Source: Planctomycetota bacterium
GTDB taxonomy: Bacteria; Planctomycetota; Planctomycetia; Isosphaerales; Isosphaeraceae
Reading direction: 5' to 3'
DNA length: 64,000 bases
NCBI GenBank assembly: GCA_028291545.1
Contig: JAQGHR010000097.1
Location: 27,349 to 91,348, forward strand
Below the pieces are notes generated by a model. That model was not told the DNA's origin. It made no database searches and saw nothing but the letters and a program-made list of their open reading frames with translations. Both the position numbers and the translations under genes were made by a program. Of the stretch, positions 18,026 through 27,594 are shown piece after piece (the first letter of the stretch is position 1; every line of letters starts with the position of its first letter).

Positions 18026-20962
18026 TTACTTGACAGGACCCGGTGGGGCCAGGGCAGGGCCGGGGTCGGGGTTCTTGAGGGATTTGGCCTTGCGGACCAG
18101 CTCGCAGAACTCCTTGCGGTAGCCGCCGAGATCCTTGCCCTTGCTGGATTCGGCCCATTCGAGCAGGCCGTCGAACGTGGCGGTGCCCTTGTCCTTGTTG
18201 TTGCGAAGCATCATCCCGAACGCCGCGACGGACGAGGCGAACTTGAAGTCCTCGGACGCCTGGGCGAAATCCTTGCCGGCGTTCGTGACCGGGTGCTCGA
18301 TCAGCTTGCTCGTATCGCCGTCCGGGGCCTTGTAGCGGAGCCTGACGGTGAACAGCTCGTTGCTGTCGGGGTCGCCGACCACATTGGCCTTCGCCTTGTT
18401 CCTGGCGTAGCGAGATTCCGGCTCGTTGGTGGCGAGATCCTTGCCCGGAGGGGTCAATTCGTACAGAGCCGTGACCGTGTGCCCCGCGCCGATCTCGCCG
18501 GCGTCCTTGGTGTCGTCGTCAAAATGCTTGGTTTCGAGCATCCGGTTCTCGTAACCGAGCAGGCGATACGACCCGACCTTGGCGGCATTGAAATCGACCT
18601 GGATCTTGACGTCCTTGGCGATTGTCACGAGCGTGCTGCCGATCTGGTCGACGAGGACCTTGCGGGCCTCGGGTAGGTTGTCGATGTAGGCATAATTGCC
18701 GTTGCCCTTGTCGGCAAAGCCCTTGAGCTTCGAGTCTTTCAGGTTGCCCATCCCGAAGCCGAGGACCGTGAGGAAGACGCCGGACTTGGCCTTCTCGGCG
18801 GCGAGGGCCTCCAGGGCCTTGTCGTCCGAGATGCCGACGTTGAAGTCGCCGTCGGTGGCGAGGATTACCCGGTTCACACCGCCCTGGACGAAGTTCTTCT
18901 GGGCGACCTTGTAGGCCAGGTCGATCCCCGCGCCTCCTGCCGTCGAGCCTCCGGCCTTGAGCCGGTCGATGGCCTCGGCGATCCTGGGCTTGTCGTAGCC
19001 GCCGACGGAATCCATGACCAGTCCGGCGGCCCCGGCGTAGACCACGATCGACACGCGGTCGTTCTCGCCGAGTTGCTCGGTGAGCATCCGCATCGACGCC
19101 TGTACGTAGGGCAGCTTGTTGGGCTGGTCCATGGAGCCGGAGACGTCGATCAAGAACACGAGGTTCGAGACCGACCGCTTGGCGTCGACCTTGCCCTTGA
19201 GCCCGATCCTCGCCAGCCGGTTGCCGGCGTTCCAGGGGCAGCGCGATAGCTCGACATTGACCGAGAACGGCGGCGCGTCGGGCGTGGTCGTGGTGGGTGC
19301 CTGGTAGCCGTACGGGAAGTAGTTGACCATCTCCTCCAGGCGGACGGCGGCCGGGGGAGGCAGGCGGTTCTCATCGCGAAGGAAGCGGCGGATGTTGGAG
19401 TACGATGCGGTATCCACATCGATCGAGAACGTCGAGAGCGGCGCGAGGGCGGCCGACTTGAACGTGTTGTCCTGGAAATCGGTGTAGCCCTCCGCGCCAA
19501 CGGCGTTGTCGGCGAGCGCATCGACAACGGCAAGATTGAGCTGAACTTCGGCCTCAACGTGCTGTTTCAGCGGCTCTCCCTGCTTGGCCTCTCCGTCGCG
19601 GAGTGCCAGGGCCTCGAAATCCTGCTTCCCGGCGAGAGCCATCTCGTCCTTGGCGTCCTTGAGTTCCTTGCCCGAGATGGCGGACCGTTCGGCGAGTTGT
19701 TCAAGACGCGCCAGCTTTCCCTCGGCCAGCTTGTAGCGAGCCTGGGCCTGAGCCTGGCTCGACGCCCCCTGCTGATCCGGCTGCCCGGCTTGCTTCAGCC
19801 CGGCACGCCCTGACTTCTTGTCCGCCTGACCGGCCTGTGCATAGAGTTTCGGGAGGCCCTCTGCCTGGGCCATCGGTCGATTCGTGCTACCCGCGGGAAG
19901 TTTCGCCCCGAATTCTTCGTTCGTTCTCTGACGAGTGAAGGTCGCCACACCTTGATTGGCGGGGACGTAATCTCTCCCGAGCCGTCCTGCCGCGGGCATG
20001 CCTCCCCCGAGGGCTCCGCGGTCGGAACCGGCCTGACTCTGCATCCCCGTCGCTTGCATGCCCAACCCCGCCGCCTCCGATTGCCCCCCCAGGCCCCGGC
20101 CCGTGCGAAGCGGGGTAACCGTCGCTTTTTCGGCCTTCTTCGCTAAGGGGGCCGCAGGCCTGCCGTAAAAGCCGTCGGTTGATGCCGCGGTGTCCGAAGG
20201 TGCGGGGCTCGTTGGGACGGAGAAATCGGATCGCTTGCGAGACGCGGGCGACTCGTTGAACGAGTTGGCGGCCTTGTCATCGGACGCGAGCGCGTCCAAT
20301 GTTGGACTTGCCGGACTCGAAGCGACACTCGAGGCGAGCGCGCCTGGATCCGCGAGGGCCTTGCCCTTTCGGGCGATATTCAGCTCGGGCTTGGCGGGAG
20401 GACGCGCGTTCTCACGAGCCGGCTTGGCGCCCGCAACAGGAGCGGTATACGAACGAAGCTCCATCTCGTCGGAATAGAACAACGCCCGGTTCTGGCTCGC
20501 GTCCGGATTGGCATCCTTGGCGGCGAATCGCCAATCGTCCGGGCGTGCCGCAGGCAAGGAAGACGTGGGGGAGGTGGCCATCGCGAGGCCGTCCAGACGT
20601 GCGGGACGGTTCTTACCCCCCATCACCATCCAGGCCGCCGACAGGCCGAAACCCAGAAGCATCGACGCGGCGATGCCATAACCCGCCCAGTGCTGCCAGT
20701 CCTGCGACGGCCGGGATGTCATCCCCAGGGCGGCGGGGGCCAGCTCGAAATCAATCGCCTTGAGGTGTTTGGGAGAGAGGCCGGGGGCGTGTTCACCGGC
20801 CAGGGTGTCGGACAGGAGGCGAGCCGTGTCTCGGACCTCCTCGATGAACCGGCGGCCTTCGGGTGACCCGGACAGGAGAATTTCCATCTCCTCGACTTCA
20901 CCGTCCTCCAGCTCGCCCAGCGCGTAGGCGGTCAGCCGGGGATCTTCGGGATCAAAAGGCAT
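18026..20962 (-). CDS. YfbK-like vWA protein with anti-sigma-like N-terminus
   Basis: Encodes 978 residues. Residues 1-60 (DPRLTAYALGELED, IEEVRDTARLLSDTL) resemble the cytoplasmic head of planctomycete anti-sigma proteins. A membrane helix follows (about 92-114). Residues about 150-500 are a low-complexity Ala/Gln/Gly/Pro region. The C-terminal half is YfbK-like: a domain with STFSIDVDTASYSNIRRFL, a vWA domain with MIDAS motif LIDVSGSMDQ (about 607), and a DUF3520-like C-terminus. AGGAG lies 7 bases before the ATG at 20962. It starts 22 bases after the ECF sigma gene ends, so the pair is probably one operon in which this membrane protein controls the sigma factor. Confidence 0.88.
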   Translation of the reverse strand: MPFDPEDPRLTAYALGELEDGEVEEMEILLSGSPEGRRFIEEVRDTARLLSDTLAGEHAPGLSPKHLKAIDFELAPAALGMTSRPSQDWQHWAGYGIAASMLLGFGLSAAWMVMGGKNRPARLDGLAMATSPTSSLPAARPDDWRFAAKDANPDASQNRALFYSDEMELRSYTAPVAGAKPARENARPPAKPELNIARKGKALADPGALASSVASSPASPTLDALASDDKAANSFNESPASRKRSDFSVPTSPAPSDTAASTDGFYGRPAAPLAKKAEKATVTPLRTGRGLGGQSEAAGLGMQATGMQSQAGSDRGALGGGMPAAGRLGRDYVPANQGVATFTRQRTNEEFGAKLPAGSTNRPMAQAEGLPKLYAQAGQADKKSGRAGLKQAGQPDQQGASSQAQAQARYKLAEGKLARLEQLAERSAISGKELKDAKDEMALAGKQDFEALALRDGEAKQGEPLKQHVEAEVQLNLAVVDALADNAVGAEGYTDFQDNTFKSAALAPLSTFSIDVDTASYSNIRRFLRDENRLPPPAAVRLEEMVNYFPYGYQAPTTTTPDAPPFSVNVELSRCPWNAGNRLARIGLKGKVDAKRSVSNLVFLIDVSGSMDQPNKLPYVQASMRMLTEQLGENDRVSIVVYAGAAGLVMDSVGGYDKPRIAEAIDRLKAGGSTAGGAGIDLAYKVAQKNFVQGGVNRVILATDGDFNVGISDDKALEALAAEKAKSGVFLTVLGFGMGNLKDSKLKGFADKGNGNYAYIDNLPEARKVLVDQIGSTLVTIAKDVKIQVDFNAAKVGSYRLLGYENRMLETKHFDDDTKDAGEIGAGHTVTALYELTPPGKDLATNEPESRYARNKAKANVVGDPDSNELFTVRLRYKAPDGDTSKLIEHPVTNAGKDFAQASEDFKFASSVAAFGMMLRNNKDKGTATFDGLLEWAESSKGKDLGGYRKEFCELVRKAKSLKNPDPGPALAPPGPVK

Positions 20963-20984
20963 CGGCGGACTCCTGTGCGAGGGG

Positions 20985-21521
20985 TTAAGCCTGAACTCCG
21001 GCCGGGCGGCCATCGGCCAGGCGACGGCGGATCGTCTTCAAACCGGTATGGATGAGGAACCCGACATTGGACACGCTGTGGCCGCTGATCCGGCTGATCT
21101 CGCGGTAGCTGAAGCCATTCTGGAACTTCAGGCGGATGACTTCGCGCTGGTTGGACGGCAGTCCTTCCAGCTCCTTCAAGACCTGAGCGGCCGACTCGCG
21201 CGTCTCGAGCACGTCGACGGGGCTCGGGTCGGCGGATGCGCAAACACTCGTATGTTCGTCGCTCAGCCGGGTCATTCGACCCTCCTTCCGTAGTACGTCC
21301 AGGGCACGGTTGCGGCAGACGGTGAAGAGCCACTCGGCAAGGCGGTCGCGAATCTCGCCGTCGTCTTGACGGCAGAGCTTCAAGAACGTGTCCTGGACCA
21401 CGTCGCGCGCCCGATCCGCGTCGCCCAGTAAGCGGGCGGCGTAGAGCGTCAAGGGACCCTCGAACCGTGTGACCGCGTCGCGGACCCACGAATTGATGTC
21501 TGCACCCGGCTCGCCCTTCAT
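20985..21521 (-). CDS. ECF (extracytoplasmic function) RNA polymerase sigma factor
   Basis: Encodes 178 residues. Region 2 (about 15-80: AARLLGDADRARDVVQDTF, then LFTVCRNRALDVLRKEGR) and region 4 (about 120-170: LEGLPSNQREVIRLKFQNGF, YREISRISGHSVSNVG) are clear, with no region 3, as in the sigma-70 ECF subfamily. A GGAGG site precedes the ATG. The downstream gene codes for a membrane protein with an anti-sigma-like N-terminus and a vWA domain, so activity is probably controlled by envelope signals through that partner. The target promoter is not identifiable here. Confidence 0.95.
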   Translation of the reverse strand: MKGEPGADINSWVRDAVTRFEGPLTLYAARLLGDADRARDVVQDTFLKLCRQDDGEIRDRLAEWLFTVCRNRALDVLRKEGRMTRLSDEHTSVCASADPSPVDVLETRESAAQVLKELEGLPSNQREVIRLKFQNGFSYREISRISGHSVSNVGFLIHTGLKTIRRRLADGRPAGVQA

Positions 21522-21741
21522 CCCGCCTCCAGGCCGATGGAGTGACTTCGCCCACCTCGATCACGCACGAGCGAGGAGGATCTTAGAATTATCCCGAATT
21601 CCGCGCCACCACGCCCGGTTCATCGCTCAGAGAGCGAGGCCCGCCCGGTCGTCACGACCGAGACGCTTGAGCTACCACAAGGTGGCGAACCTATCGAAGT
21701 GGCAGTCACGTGAACCGGCTGGACCGGCACCGGGAGACCGC

Positions 21742-21768
21742 GCCGGGCGAGCGAGGGGCTCGCCCGGC
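21742..21768 (-). terminator. GC-rich hairpin after the surface-protein gene
   Basis: An 11-bp perfect stem (GCCGGGCGAGC with GCTCGCCCGGC) closes a 5-base loop, 12 bases beyond the stop codon of the minus-strand gene ending at 21781. No U-tract follows. The remaining 220 bases up to 21522 hold the leader of the ECF sigma gene; I could not assign a promoter there. Confidence 0.5.
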
Positions 21769-21780
21769 CGCGAGGATCAA

Positions 21781-23577
21781 TCACGGCTGGCTGATGCCCG
21801 ACAGGACCCGATAGTTAACGCCGATCCGGCCTCGACGCACGTTGAACACGAGATCGACCGTCACGCTCGATCCGGCGCCCAGGGGGCCATCACTGACCCT
21901 GACGAACGGGCTGCCTAGGGGGGCAACGTTCGTGGTCGTCCCGGCCGAGTTCGCGAGCCTGACGTTCGAGCTCAGGTTGTCGAGCACCAGGAAGATCGGG
22001 CCGCCAATGGCGTTGTTCCCGCGATTGGTGATCGTGATCCGTTGAATGATACCGCCACGGCGCCTCCGCTTCGCTCCCAGCACGACGGATACGAAGCTCG
22101 TCACGTCGGGGCTGACGACGAGGCTGATTGCGGTCGACGTGCTGGTGGACGAAGTGGTGTCCCCGTTATACGTCGCCGTGATGGAGTGCGTGCCCGGCGT
22201 GAGCGAAGTCGTGAACTTGGCCGTGCCGGTGGAATCCAGGGGCACGAGCCCCAGCGGAGTCGCGCCATCGAAGAAGGTGACGTTCCCGGTCGGGGCGACG
22301 CTACCGGCGGGATTGGTAACCTTGGCCGTGAACGTGATGGGCTGGCCCGAGAAGCCGGAACTCGACGACGACGTGAGCGATACCTGGGACGTGACCTTGC
22401 TCAACTTCGCCGTATTCAGCAGCGTGATCACTTGGGGCGCGGCGAACTGGGAGACGTTGACGGTAACCGGGAACGAACCGGCGGAAATGAAGGTATTCCT
22501 GCCGGAGACGTCGAATCCACCCTGGCCGTTCGAGGTCACCAGCCCGTTCGTCAGATGACCGTCCCCCCAATTGATCACGGCGAAGAAATTCTTGGCAATG
22601 TCGGTGGGATTCGAAGACGAGAATGTTGCGACGGTACCCGAGAAGGCTGCCCCGACGTTCGATGTGATCAAGGCCGTGGCATCGTTGGTGCCCTGAGGCC
22701 CAGGCACGACGGTTGGCAGGTTGGCGAGCGATTGCGGCTCCGCATAGACAAAGTCGTCGGTCGCCACGAGGTTATGACCGCCAGCCGGGTCGTCCTTTCC
22801 ACCGGACGTGAAGGTCTTGCCGTCGAACGAGAACAGGGTATCCGTCCCCAATGTCAGGCTCACCCTGGTTACGAGCGGCGAAGCGAACAGCGCGCCCGCG
22901 AACTCCGCCTGCCCCGCCGTACCGGCCGGCACAAAGACCGTGGCGAGGAGTCTGTCACCGTCGAAATACTGGATGCTCGAAGTGTTCGCTGTCTCCGAGT
23001 TGAGGAAGACCGCGCCAAACCCGCGCGTCGCGGCCGGAGCCGGCGTGGTGCCGTTGGCGCCCGCGGTCACGAAGCTGAGGTCAATGGTGTGATCGTTGAA
23101 CATGGCGAAGGTATTGCTGGGGCTGAAGGCCGGAAACAGCCCCGTCACATTCGGGTTCACCGTGACAAATCCGTCGCTGCTGACGGCGTAGATTGTCTCG
23201 AAGAACACGCCACGGGTCTGGAATCGATCTTGCGGGATCCCGACGGTATTCGCCGCGATGACCGTCGTGTTGGCCCCGCCGCCGAAGTCGGTGCCATCGG
23301 TCGTCACGGCGTCCCAATTGATCGTGCGCGATCCGCCGACCTGAGGCGACGCGGTTGCTCCGTTGTCGACGCCGCCGATGGCGGTCCTGAAGCTCGAAAT
23401 CGCCGTCGCCACATTCGTCGTCCCCACAGCCGCGAATTGCTGAGGGGGCGCGACAGTGACGGGATTGCCGGGGAAGAGGACGCTCATCAAGGAGCGATCC
23501 TCCAGCGCCTCGATGCGGACCGTGAGATCCTTGCGAGCGCGGCGTACCGAGCACCGTCGATTGGAGAGGAGAAACAT
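21781..23577 (-). CDS. Surface protein with LExRxL N-terminal motif and Ig-like repeat
   Basis: Encodes 598 residues from ATG 23577 (AAGGAG about 8 bases upstream). The N-terminus is basic (MFLLSNRRCSVRRARKD) followed by VRIEALEDRSLMS, the LExRxL(S) motif that heads many planctomycete exported proteins instead of a classical signal peptide. The central part is Thr/Ser/Gly-rich beta sequence with a PKD-like stretch (FFAVINWGDGHLTNG). Residues about 420-510 match a bacterial Ig-like (Big_3-type) domain: GQPITFTAKVTNPAGSVAPT, GNVTFFDGATPLG, GTHSITATYNGD. The C-terminal domain has RITITNRGNNAIGGP and a basic KRRRRGG patch. Likely a cell-surface or secreted structural protein. Confidence 0.8.
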   Translation of the reverse strand: MFLLSNRRCSVRRARKDLTVRIEALEDRSLMSVLFPGNPVTVAPPQQFAAVGTTNVATAISSFRTAIGGVDNGATASPQVGGSRTINWDAVTTDGTDFGGGANTTVIAANTVGIPQDRFQTRGVFFETIYAVSSDGFVTVNPNVTGLFPAFSPSNTFAMFNDHTIDLSFVTAGANGTTPAPAATRGFGAVFLNSETANTSSIQYFDGDRLLATVFVPAGTAGQAEFAGALFASPLVTRVSLTLGTDTLFSFDGKTFTSGGKDDPAGGHNLVATDDFVYAEPQSLANLPTVVPGPQGTNDATALITSNVGAAFSGTVATFSSSNPTDIAKNFFAVINWGDGHLTNGLVTSNGQGGFDVSGRNTFISAGSFPVTVNVSQFAAPQVITLLNTAKLSKVTSQVSLTSSSSSGFSGQPITFTAKVTNPAGSVAPTGNVTFFDGATPLGLVPLDSTGTAKFTTSLTPGTHSITATYNGDTTSSTSTSTAISLVVSPDVTSFVSVVLGAKRRRRGGIIQRITITNRGNNAIGGPIFLVLDNLSSNVRLANSAGTTTNVAPLGSPFVRVSDGPLGAGSSVTVDLVFNVRRGRIGVNYRVLSGISQP

Positions 23578-23773
23578 GCACGGCTCCTTGGGTTGGGGAC
23601 CGATCCCACGCCAGGTGGGTCGGTCCGAAGTCTCCGAGGAGAGTCTTCGCGACTCATCCCCTCCGACAACACTTCCAGCCTTCATGGGCACGTCCACTAT
23701 CCAACCCGGCTCTCGCCGTCGCAAGAAAAATGTTAGTCTTTGCCAATACTCCCCATTTTGTCCGAAGTCTTAT

Positions 23774-24541
23774 TCAGGACATATCTGAAATATGCTCAGA
23801 CGGCGACCCCGGAAGGATCAGACCGGCCGGAGCGCCGGGGGAGTAAGGGATGAGGAGTGGCGCGGTGATGCCCCCCGAGAGGATAATTTGCAGCGTCTCG
23901 TTCACCGTCCAGGGCACGTCGGTCACGTCGTTTGCCGGCACGAACAGGACGAACCCGGCCGGGGGCATCACGCCGGTGAGGACCCAGACGCAGAGGATCA
24001 CGTCCCCGGTGCCGCTGTCATGGAGCGTCTTCGTCACGAATGCCAGCGCCCGGCTGCCAGGGTGCGGGAAGGCGACCATGACGACTCTCTTGAATGTCGG
24101 CCCACCCCCGGTGGATTGGAGGGACTGGAAGAGATTGCTGACCGCCTTGTAGACGAGCATCACGCCCGGCACACGCAGCAAGATCCAGTCCAGTGCCCGC
24201 GAGAGTCGAGATTTCACGAAATAGCCGAGAACGTACAAGAATCCCAGCGCGAGGGCCACCGCCAGGATGGGAGAGACATACGTCTGCCACCAGTCAGGAA
24301 GATTCTCCCGCGTCGAGTTCGCCATGAGACTGTTGACGATCTTCGCCGCCGGGTCGATGAACAGCCGTTGGAGCGTCGAATAGATCCAGTACACGATCCA
24401 GAACGTGATCACGATCGGCAGCATGAGGAGTAGTCCGCCGATGACACGTGCTCGGACCGCGTCGAGCATGCGGCGAAACACACCCTTCGGCGCGGGCGAA
24501 GTCGTCGGCCCTTTTTCCTGAGGCGAGGGAATGGGGTCCAC
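23774..24541 (-). CDS. DUF502-family membrane protein
   Basis: Encodes 255 residues from a GTG at 24541, which has GGGAG about 8 bases upstream; ATG 24469 is an alternative without a ribosome site. Two membrane helices are visible: GGLLLMLPIVITFWIVYWIY (about 35-55) and SPILAVALALGFLYVLGYFV (about 90-110). DUF502 hallmarks follow: IPGVMLVYKAVSNLFQ-like RVPGVMLVYKAVSNLFQS, FKRVVMVAFPHPGSRALAFV and VFVPANDVTDVPW-like FVPANDVTDVPW. The family's role is not established. It is divergent from the MoxR gene at 24710. Confidence 0.88.
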   Translation of the reverse strand: MDPIPSPQEKGPTTSPAPKGVFRRMLDAVRARVIGGLLLMLPIVITFWIVYWIYSTLQRLFIDPAAKIVNSLMANSTRENLPDWWQTYVSPILAVALALGFLYVLGYFVKSRLSRALDWILLRVPGVMLVYKAVSNLFQSLQSTGGGPTFKRVVMVAFPHPGSRALAFVTKTLHDSGTGDVILCVWVLTGVMPPAGFVLFVPANDVTDVPWTVNETLQIILSGGITAPLLIPYSPGAPAGLILPGSPSEHISDMS

Positions 24542-24709
24542 GCGGGGGCTCCCTGGGTTGAGCGGTCTTGAGATCGGGGCGAATCCGCCCCACAACCTAA
24601 CGGCCTGAGAGAGGCCGGGCAATCGTCCGCAGGAATTCTCGCCAGAAAGATGGCGGACGGTTACACTTGTTCTCGAGTGAGCAAGGCGACACGGGCGCGA
24701 GGGGCTATT

Positions 24710-25696
24710 ATGCAGAGCAGTCAGGCGAAGACGGTCCAGATCGGCGGAGTGACCCTCCACCTCAGCTCTCCCGACCCCACCGAGGAAGGATGGATCGGTC
24801 AGGACATTGTCCTCAAGCAACTGCTCGCGTGCTGGCTGGTGGTGGACCCCCGAGACCGACCCCTCTCGCCGCGCCTGATCGGGCCGCCAGGGATCGGCAA
24901 GACGACCCTGGCCATGGCCGCTGCCCGTCTTCGTAAGCAGCCGCTCTACATCAGCCAATGCACCTCGGATACACGGCCCGAGGACCTGCTGGTGACGCCG
25001 GTCCTCGCGGAATCTGGCAGGATCGCTTACCACGCTTCTCCGCTGGTCTCGGCGATGATCGCCGGCGGAGTTTGCGTGCTGGACGAGGGGAACCGGATGA
25101 ACGAGAAGTCGTGGGCCAGCCTCGCCCCCCTGCTCGACCACCGTCGCTACGTCGAGAGCGTCGTCGCCGGCATCACCATCCCCGCCCACCCCGATTTCCG
25201 GTCCTGCGTGACGATGAACGAGGACGAATCGACCTACGAGGTGCCCGACTACATCCTCTCCCGGTTGCAACCCACGCTGGCCCTCGGCTTCCCCGATCGC
25301 GACGACGAGCTCGCGATCCTCAAGTACCATCTGCCGTTCGCCGAGGACGACCTGCTCGCACTCACGGTCGAATTCCTCCAGCAGGCTCACGAATTGAAGC
25401 TGGATTTCTCTCCCCGAGACGGCATCAACCTGCTGCGATACGCACTGAAGCGAATGGCACAGGACCCGGCTCATCCCCTGGGGCGCGACGTCGCCTGGCA
25501 GGAGGCGCTGCTATGCGTCCTGGGAGAGGATGCGTTCGACCTCGATAGCCTCGCCCAGAGCAAACGTCGGGCCATGGGTGGACAACACGCCCCGATGGGT
25601 CTCGGGGATCTCTTTTTCAGCCCGGGCGACCCGTTGCATCCGGATGCAGAGGACGACGAGGACGACGAGGATGACAATGAGGAGGATGACAACTGA
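24710..25696 (+). CDS. MoxR-family AAA+ ATPase
   Basis: Encodes 328 residues from ATG 24710, with GAGG about 9 bases upstream. Walker [10 protein letters not shown] (about 60), Walker [13 protein letters not shown] (about 122), sensor 1 region SCVTMNEDE and arginine finger context [19 protein letters not shown] match the MoxR branch, whose members usually act as chaperones that insert cofactors or metals into partner complexes, often with vWA proteins. The C-terminal 20 residues are almost all Asp/Glu. The stop is 2 bases before the next ATG, so the two products are tightly coupled. No vWA gene is adjacent. Confidence 0.9.
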   Translation: MQSSQAKTVQIGGVTLHLSSPDPTEEGWIGQDIVLKQLLACWLVVDPRDRPLSPRLIGPPGIGKTTLAMAAARLRKQPLYISQCTSDTRPEDLLVTPVLAESGRIAYHASPLVSAMIAGGVCVLDEGNRMNEKSWASLAPLLDHRRYVESVVAGITIPAHPDFRSCVTMNEDESTYEVPDYILSRLQPTLALGFPDRDDELAILKYHLPFAEDDLLALTVEFLQQAHELKLDFSPRDGINLLRYALKRMAQDPAHPLGRDVAWQEALLCVLGEDAFDLDSLAQSKRRAMGGQHAPMGLGDLFFSPGDPLHPDAEDDEDDEDDNEEDDN

Positions 25697-25698
25697 CG

Positions 25699-27552
25699 AT
25701 GCCCTCGACCTCAGACGACTTCCTCACTCTCGGTCCCCACATCCGTGTCCTGCCGATCATCCACGGTTCGGGCGACTTCGCGATCCGGGTGCGCGAAGAA
25801 TTGCTGGCGCGTCCGTATGATTGCCTGGCCGTGCCGTTGCCGCCGTCGTTTCAGGACGATGTGGAAGCGGCCGTCGAGCGAATGCCGACGATCGCGGCGG
25901 TGGTCCAACGCGATGCCGATGGCGAATCCGACGGGGCGTCCTTCGTCCCGATCGACCCATGCCAGGGAGTCATCGCGGCCATTCGCACCGCCCTTGGCGA
26001 GAGGATTCCCCGCGCCTTCATCGACATGGAAACGCCGAGCTTCGAGGCCCGCCACGCCTGGTTCCCCGACCCGTACGCGCTGAAGCTTGTCAGCCCCGAG
26101 AAGTTCGCCGCGGCGATGTTGCCGATGATCCCGGCACCCGCCGAGGGACAACACGCGCATCGGATCGCCTGGATGGCCGCCCGGCTCCGTAAACTGGAGA
26201 CGCGATATCGCTCGGTTCTTTTCGTCTGCTCCTTGCTCGATTGGCCCTGGATTCGGGACGCCTACGCGCGAAAGCTCGAAGTCGAGGAACCCGATCGGTT
26301 TTTCTCACCCATCGAGACATTCCCCGTCGACCCCAAGACCCTGATCTTCTTTCTCGGCGAACTCCCGTTCATCACGGCCCTCTATGAGCGCGGACGGCGG
26401 GAGTTGACGCCCGACGACAACCTGTCCGTCGATGGCGTCAAGGAATTGGTCCTCCACGCCAGGGACGCCCTCAAGTCCACGCTGCCGCGGGTCGCCCAGC
26501 GGATCACCCCGCAATTGCTGTCGGTCTTTTTTCGATACGTCCGCAACCTCGCGCTGATGGATCGCCGGCTCACGCCCGACCTTTATTCGCTCGTCATGGC
26601 GAGCAAGCAGACCGCCGGAGATGATTTCGCGATCGCGGTCGCCGAGGCCGCACGGGAGTATCCCGTCGATCCTCAATTCACGGAGATCGACGAGAGCCGA
26701 TACCTGCGCATGAGCACGGATCGTGCCGAGCTTCCCGAGTGGGGAACGCTCGGCATGACGACGCGCCTGCCCGGTCAGGCCCTCTCGTGGCGGACCTGCG
26801 AGTTGAAGCCGCGTCCGCCGGAGCGAGACCGCAAGAAGTGGTCGCAGCGATGGGACCCCTACGGCATGTGCTCTTGGCCGCCCGAGGACGACCGCATCGA
26901 ATCCTTTCAGAAGCATGTTCGCGACCAGGCCAAGGCGATGCTGGGCGCGGACCTTGCCCGTTCCGAGAAGTTCACATCGAGCGTGATGGACGGGCTGGAC
27001 TTGCGTGAGACCCTGAGGAACTGGCACACCGGTGACCTGTACGTGAAAGTCATCCCGCCCGATCGCGGCTCGATCGAGGTCGTCGTCTTCCTGTTTGATA
27101 CGCCCGCCGATCCTCGCACCTATCCCCATCGCGCGACCTGGTACGCCGAACATTCGGAGGAATCGACGCTCGCGTTTTTTGCCTCCGACCCGATGAAAAA
27201 TCTCGTCGGTCCCGGGATTGCCCAGGCCCAGTATGGCGGCGCGCTGTTTCTCTTCCCGCCCCGAGCCATTCCCGATGTCTGGAGCAACACGACGCTTGAT
27301 TTCACGGATACGCTGGAAGAACGGCTGATCGCGGGCGCCTTGCTCCACACGAGGGAAAAGCACGTCGCGATCGTCAGCCCCCGTCCGCCCCTGGCGTCCT
27401 GGCGCCGACTCGCCCGGCGATTCGGCGTGAAGCTTGTCTATCTCCCTCTCAAGCGATTCAGCGGCCAGACGATCGAGCGATTGCGCACATTCCACGTCCT
27501 GAACGGCAAGCATATTCGTTCGTATGCGGCGGATTACATTCGCGAAACCTAG
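25699..27552 (+). CDS. Unknown 617-aa partner of the MoxR ATPase, faintly TraB/DUF5682-like
   Basis: No family is recognised with certainty. The N-terminal 190 residues have the order of the TraB/DUF5682 fold: HIRVLPIIHGSGDFAIRVRE, a hydrophobic strand with LLARPYDCLAVPLPP, FIDMETP, then HRIAWMAARLRKLETRYRSV and a hydrophobic strand LFVCSLLDWPWI. The His usual in that last strand is absent. The remainder is mixed alpha/beta with many Trp and Arg (LSWRTCELKPRPPERDRKK, FPPRAIPDVWSNTTLDFTD) and no membrane segment. It is likely cytoplasmic and translated together with the MoxR gene. A partner or substrate of the ATPase is the best inference. Confidence 0.75.
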   Translation: MPSTSDDFLTLGPHIRVLPIIHGSGDFAIRVREELLARPYDCLAVPLPPSFQDDVEAAVERMPTIAAVVQRDADGESDGASFVPIDPCQGVIAAIRTALGERIPRAFIDMETPSFEARHAWFPDPYALKLVSPEKFAAAMLPMIPAPAEGQHAHRIAWMAARLRKLETRYRSVLFVCSLLDWPWIRDAYARKLEVEEPDRFFSPIETFPVDPKTLIFFLGELPFITALYERGRRELTPDDNLSVDGVKELVLHARDALKSTLPRVAQRITPQLLSVFFRYVRNLALMDRRLTPDLYSLVMASKQTAGDDFAIAVAEAAREYPVDPQFTEIDESRYLRMSTDRAELPEWGTLGMTTRLPGQALSWRTCELKPRPPERDRKKWSQRWDPYGMCSWPPEDDRIESFQKHVRDQAKAMLGADLARSEKFTSSVMDGLDLRETLRNWHTGDLYVKVIPPDRGSIEVVVFLFDTPADPRTYPHRATWYAEHSEESTLAFFASDPMKNLVGPGIAQAQYGGALFLFPPRAIPDVWSNTTLDFTDTLEERLIAGALLHTREKHVAIVSPRPPLASWRRLARRFGVKLVYLPLKRFSGQTIERLRTFHVLNGKHIRSYAADYIRET

Positions 27553-27594
27553 GTCGATAATCCACCACTCGGAGCACCGGAGAATTATCCCGCC

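Noticed and set aside
22042..23736. 564-codon open frame on the plus strand
   Set aside because: It lies antisense to the surface protein at 21781-23577, is Arg/Gly/Asp-rich with no recognisable motif, and is the mirror of a high-GC gene.
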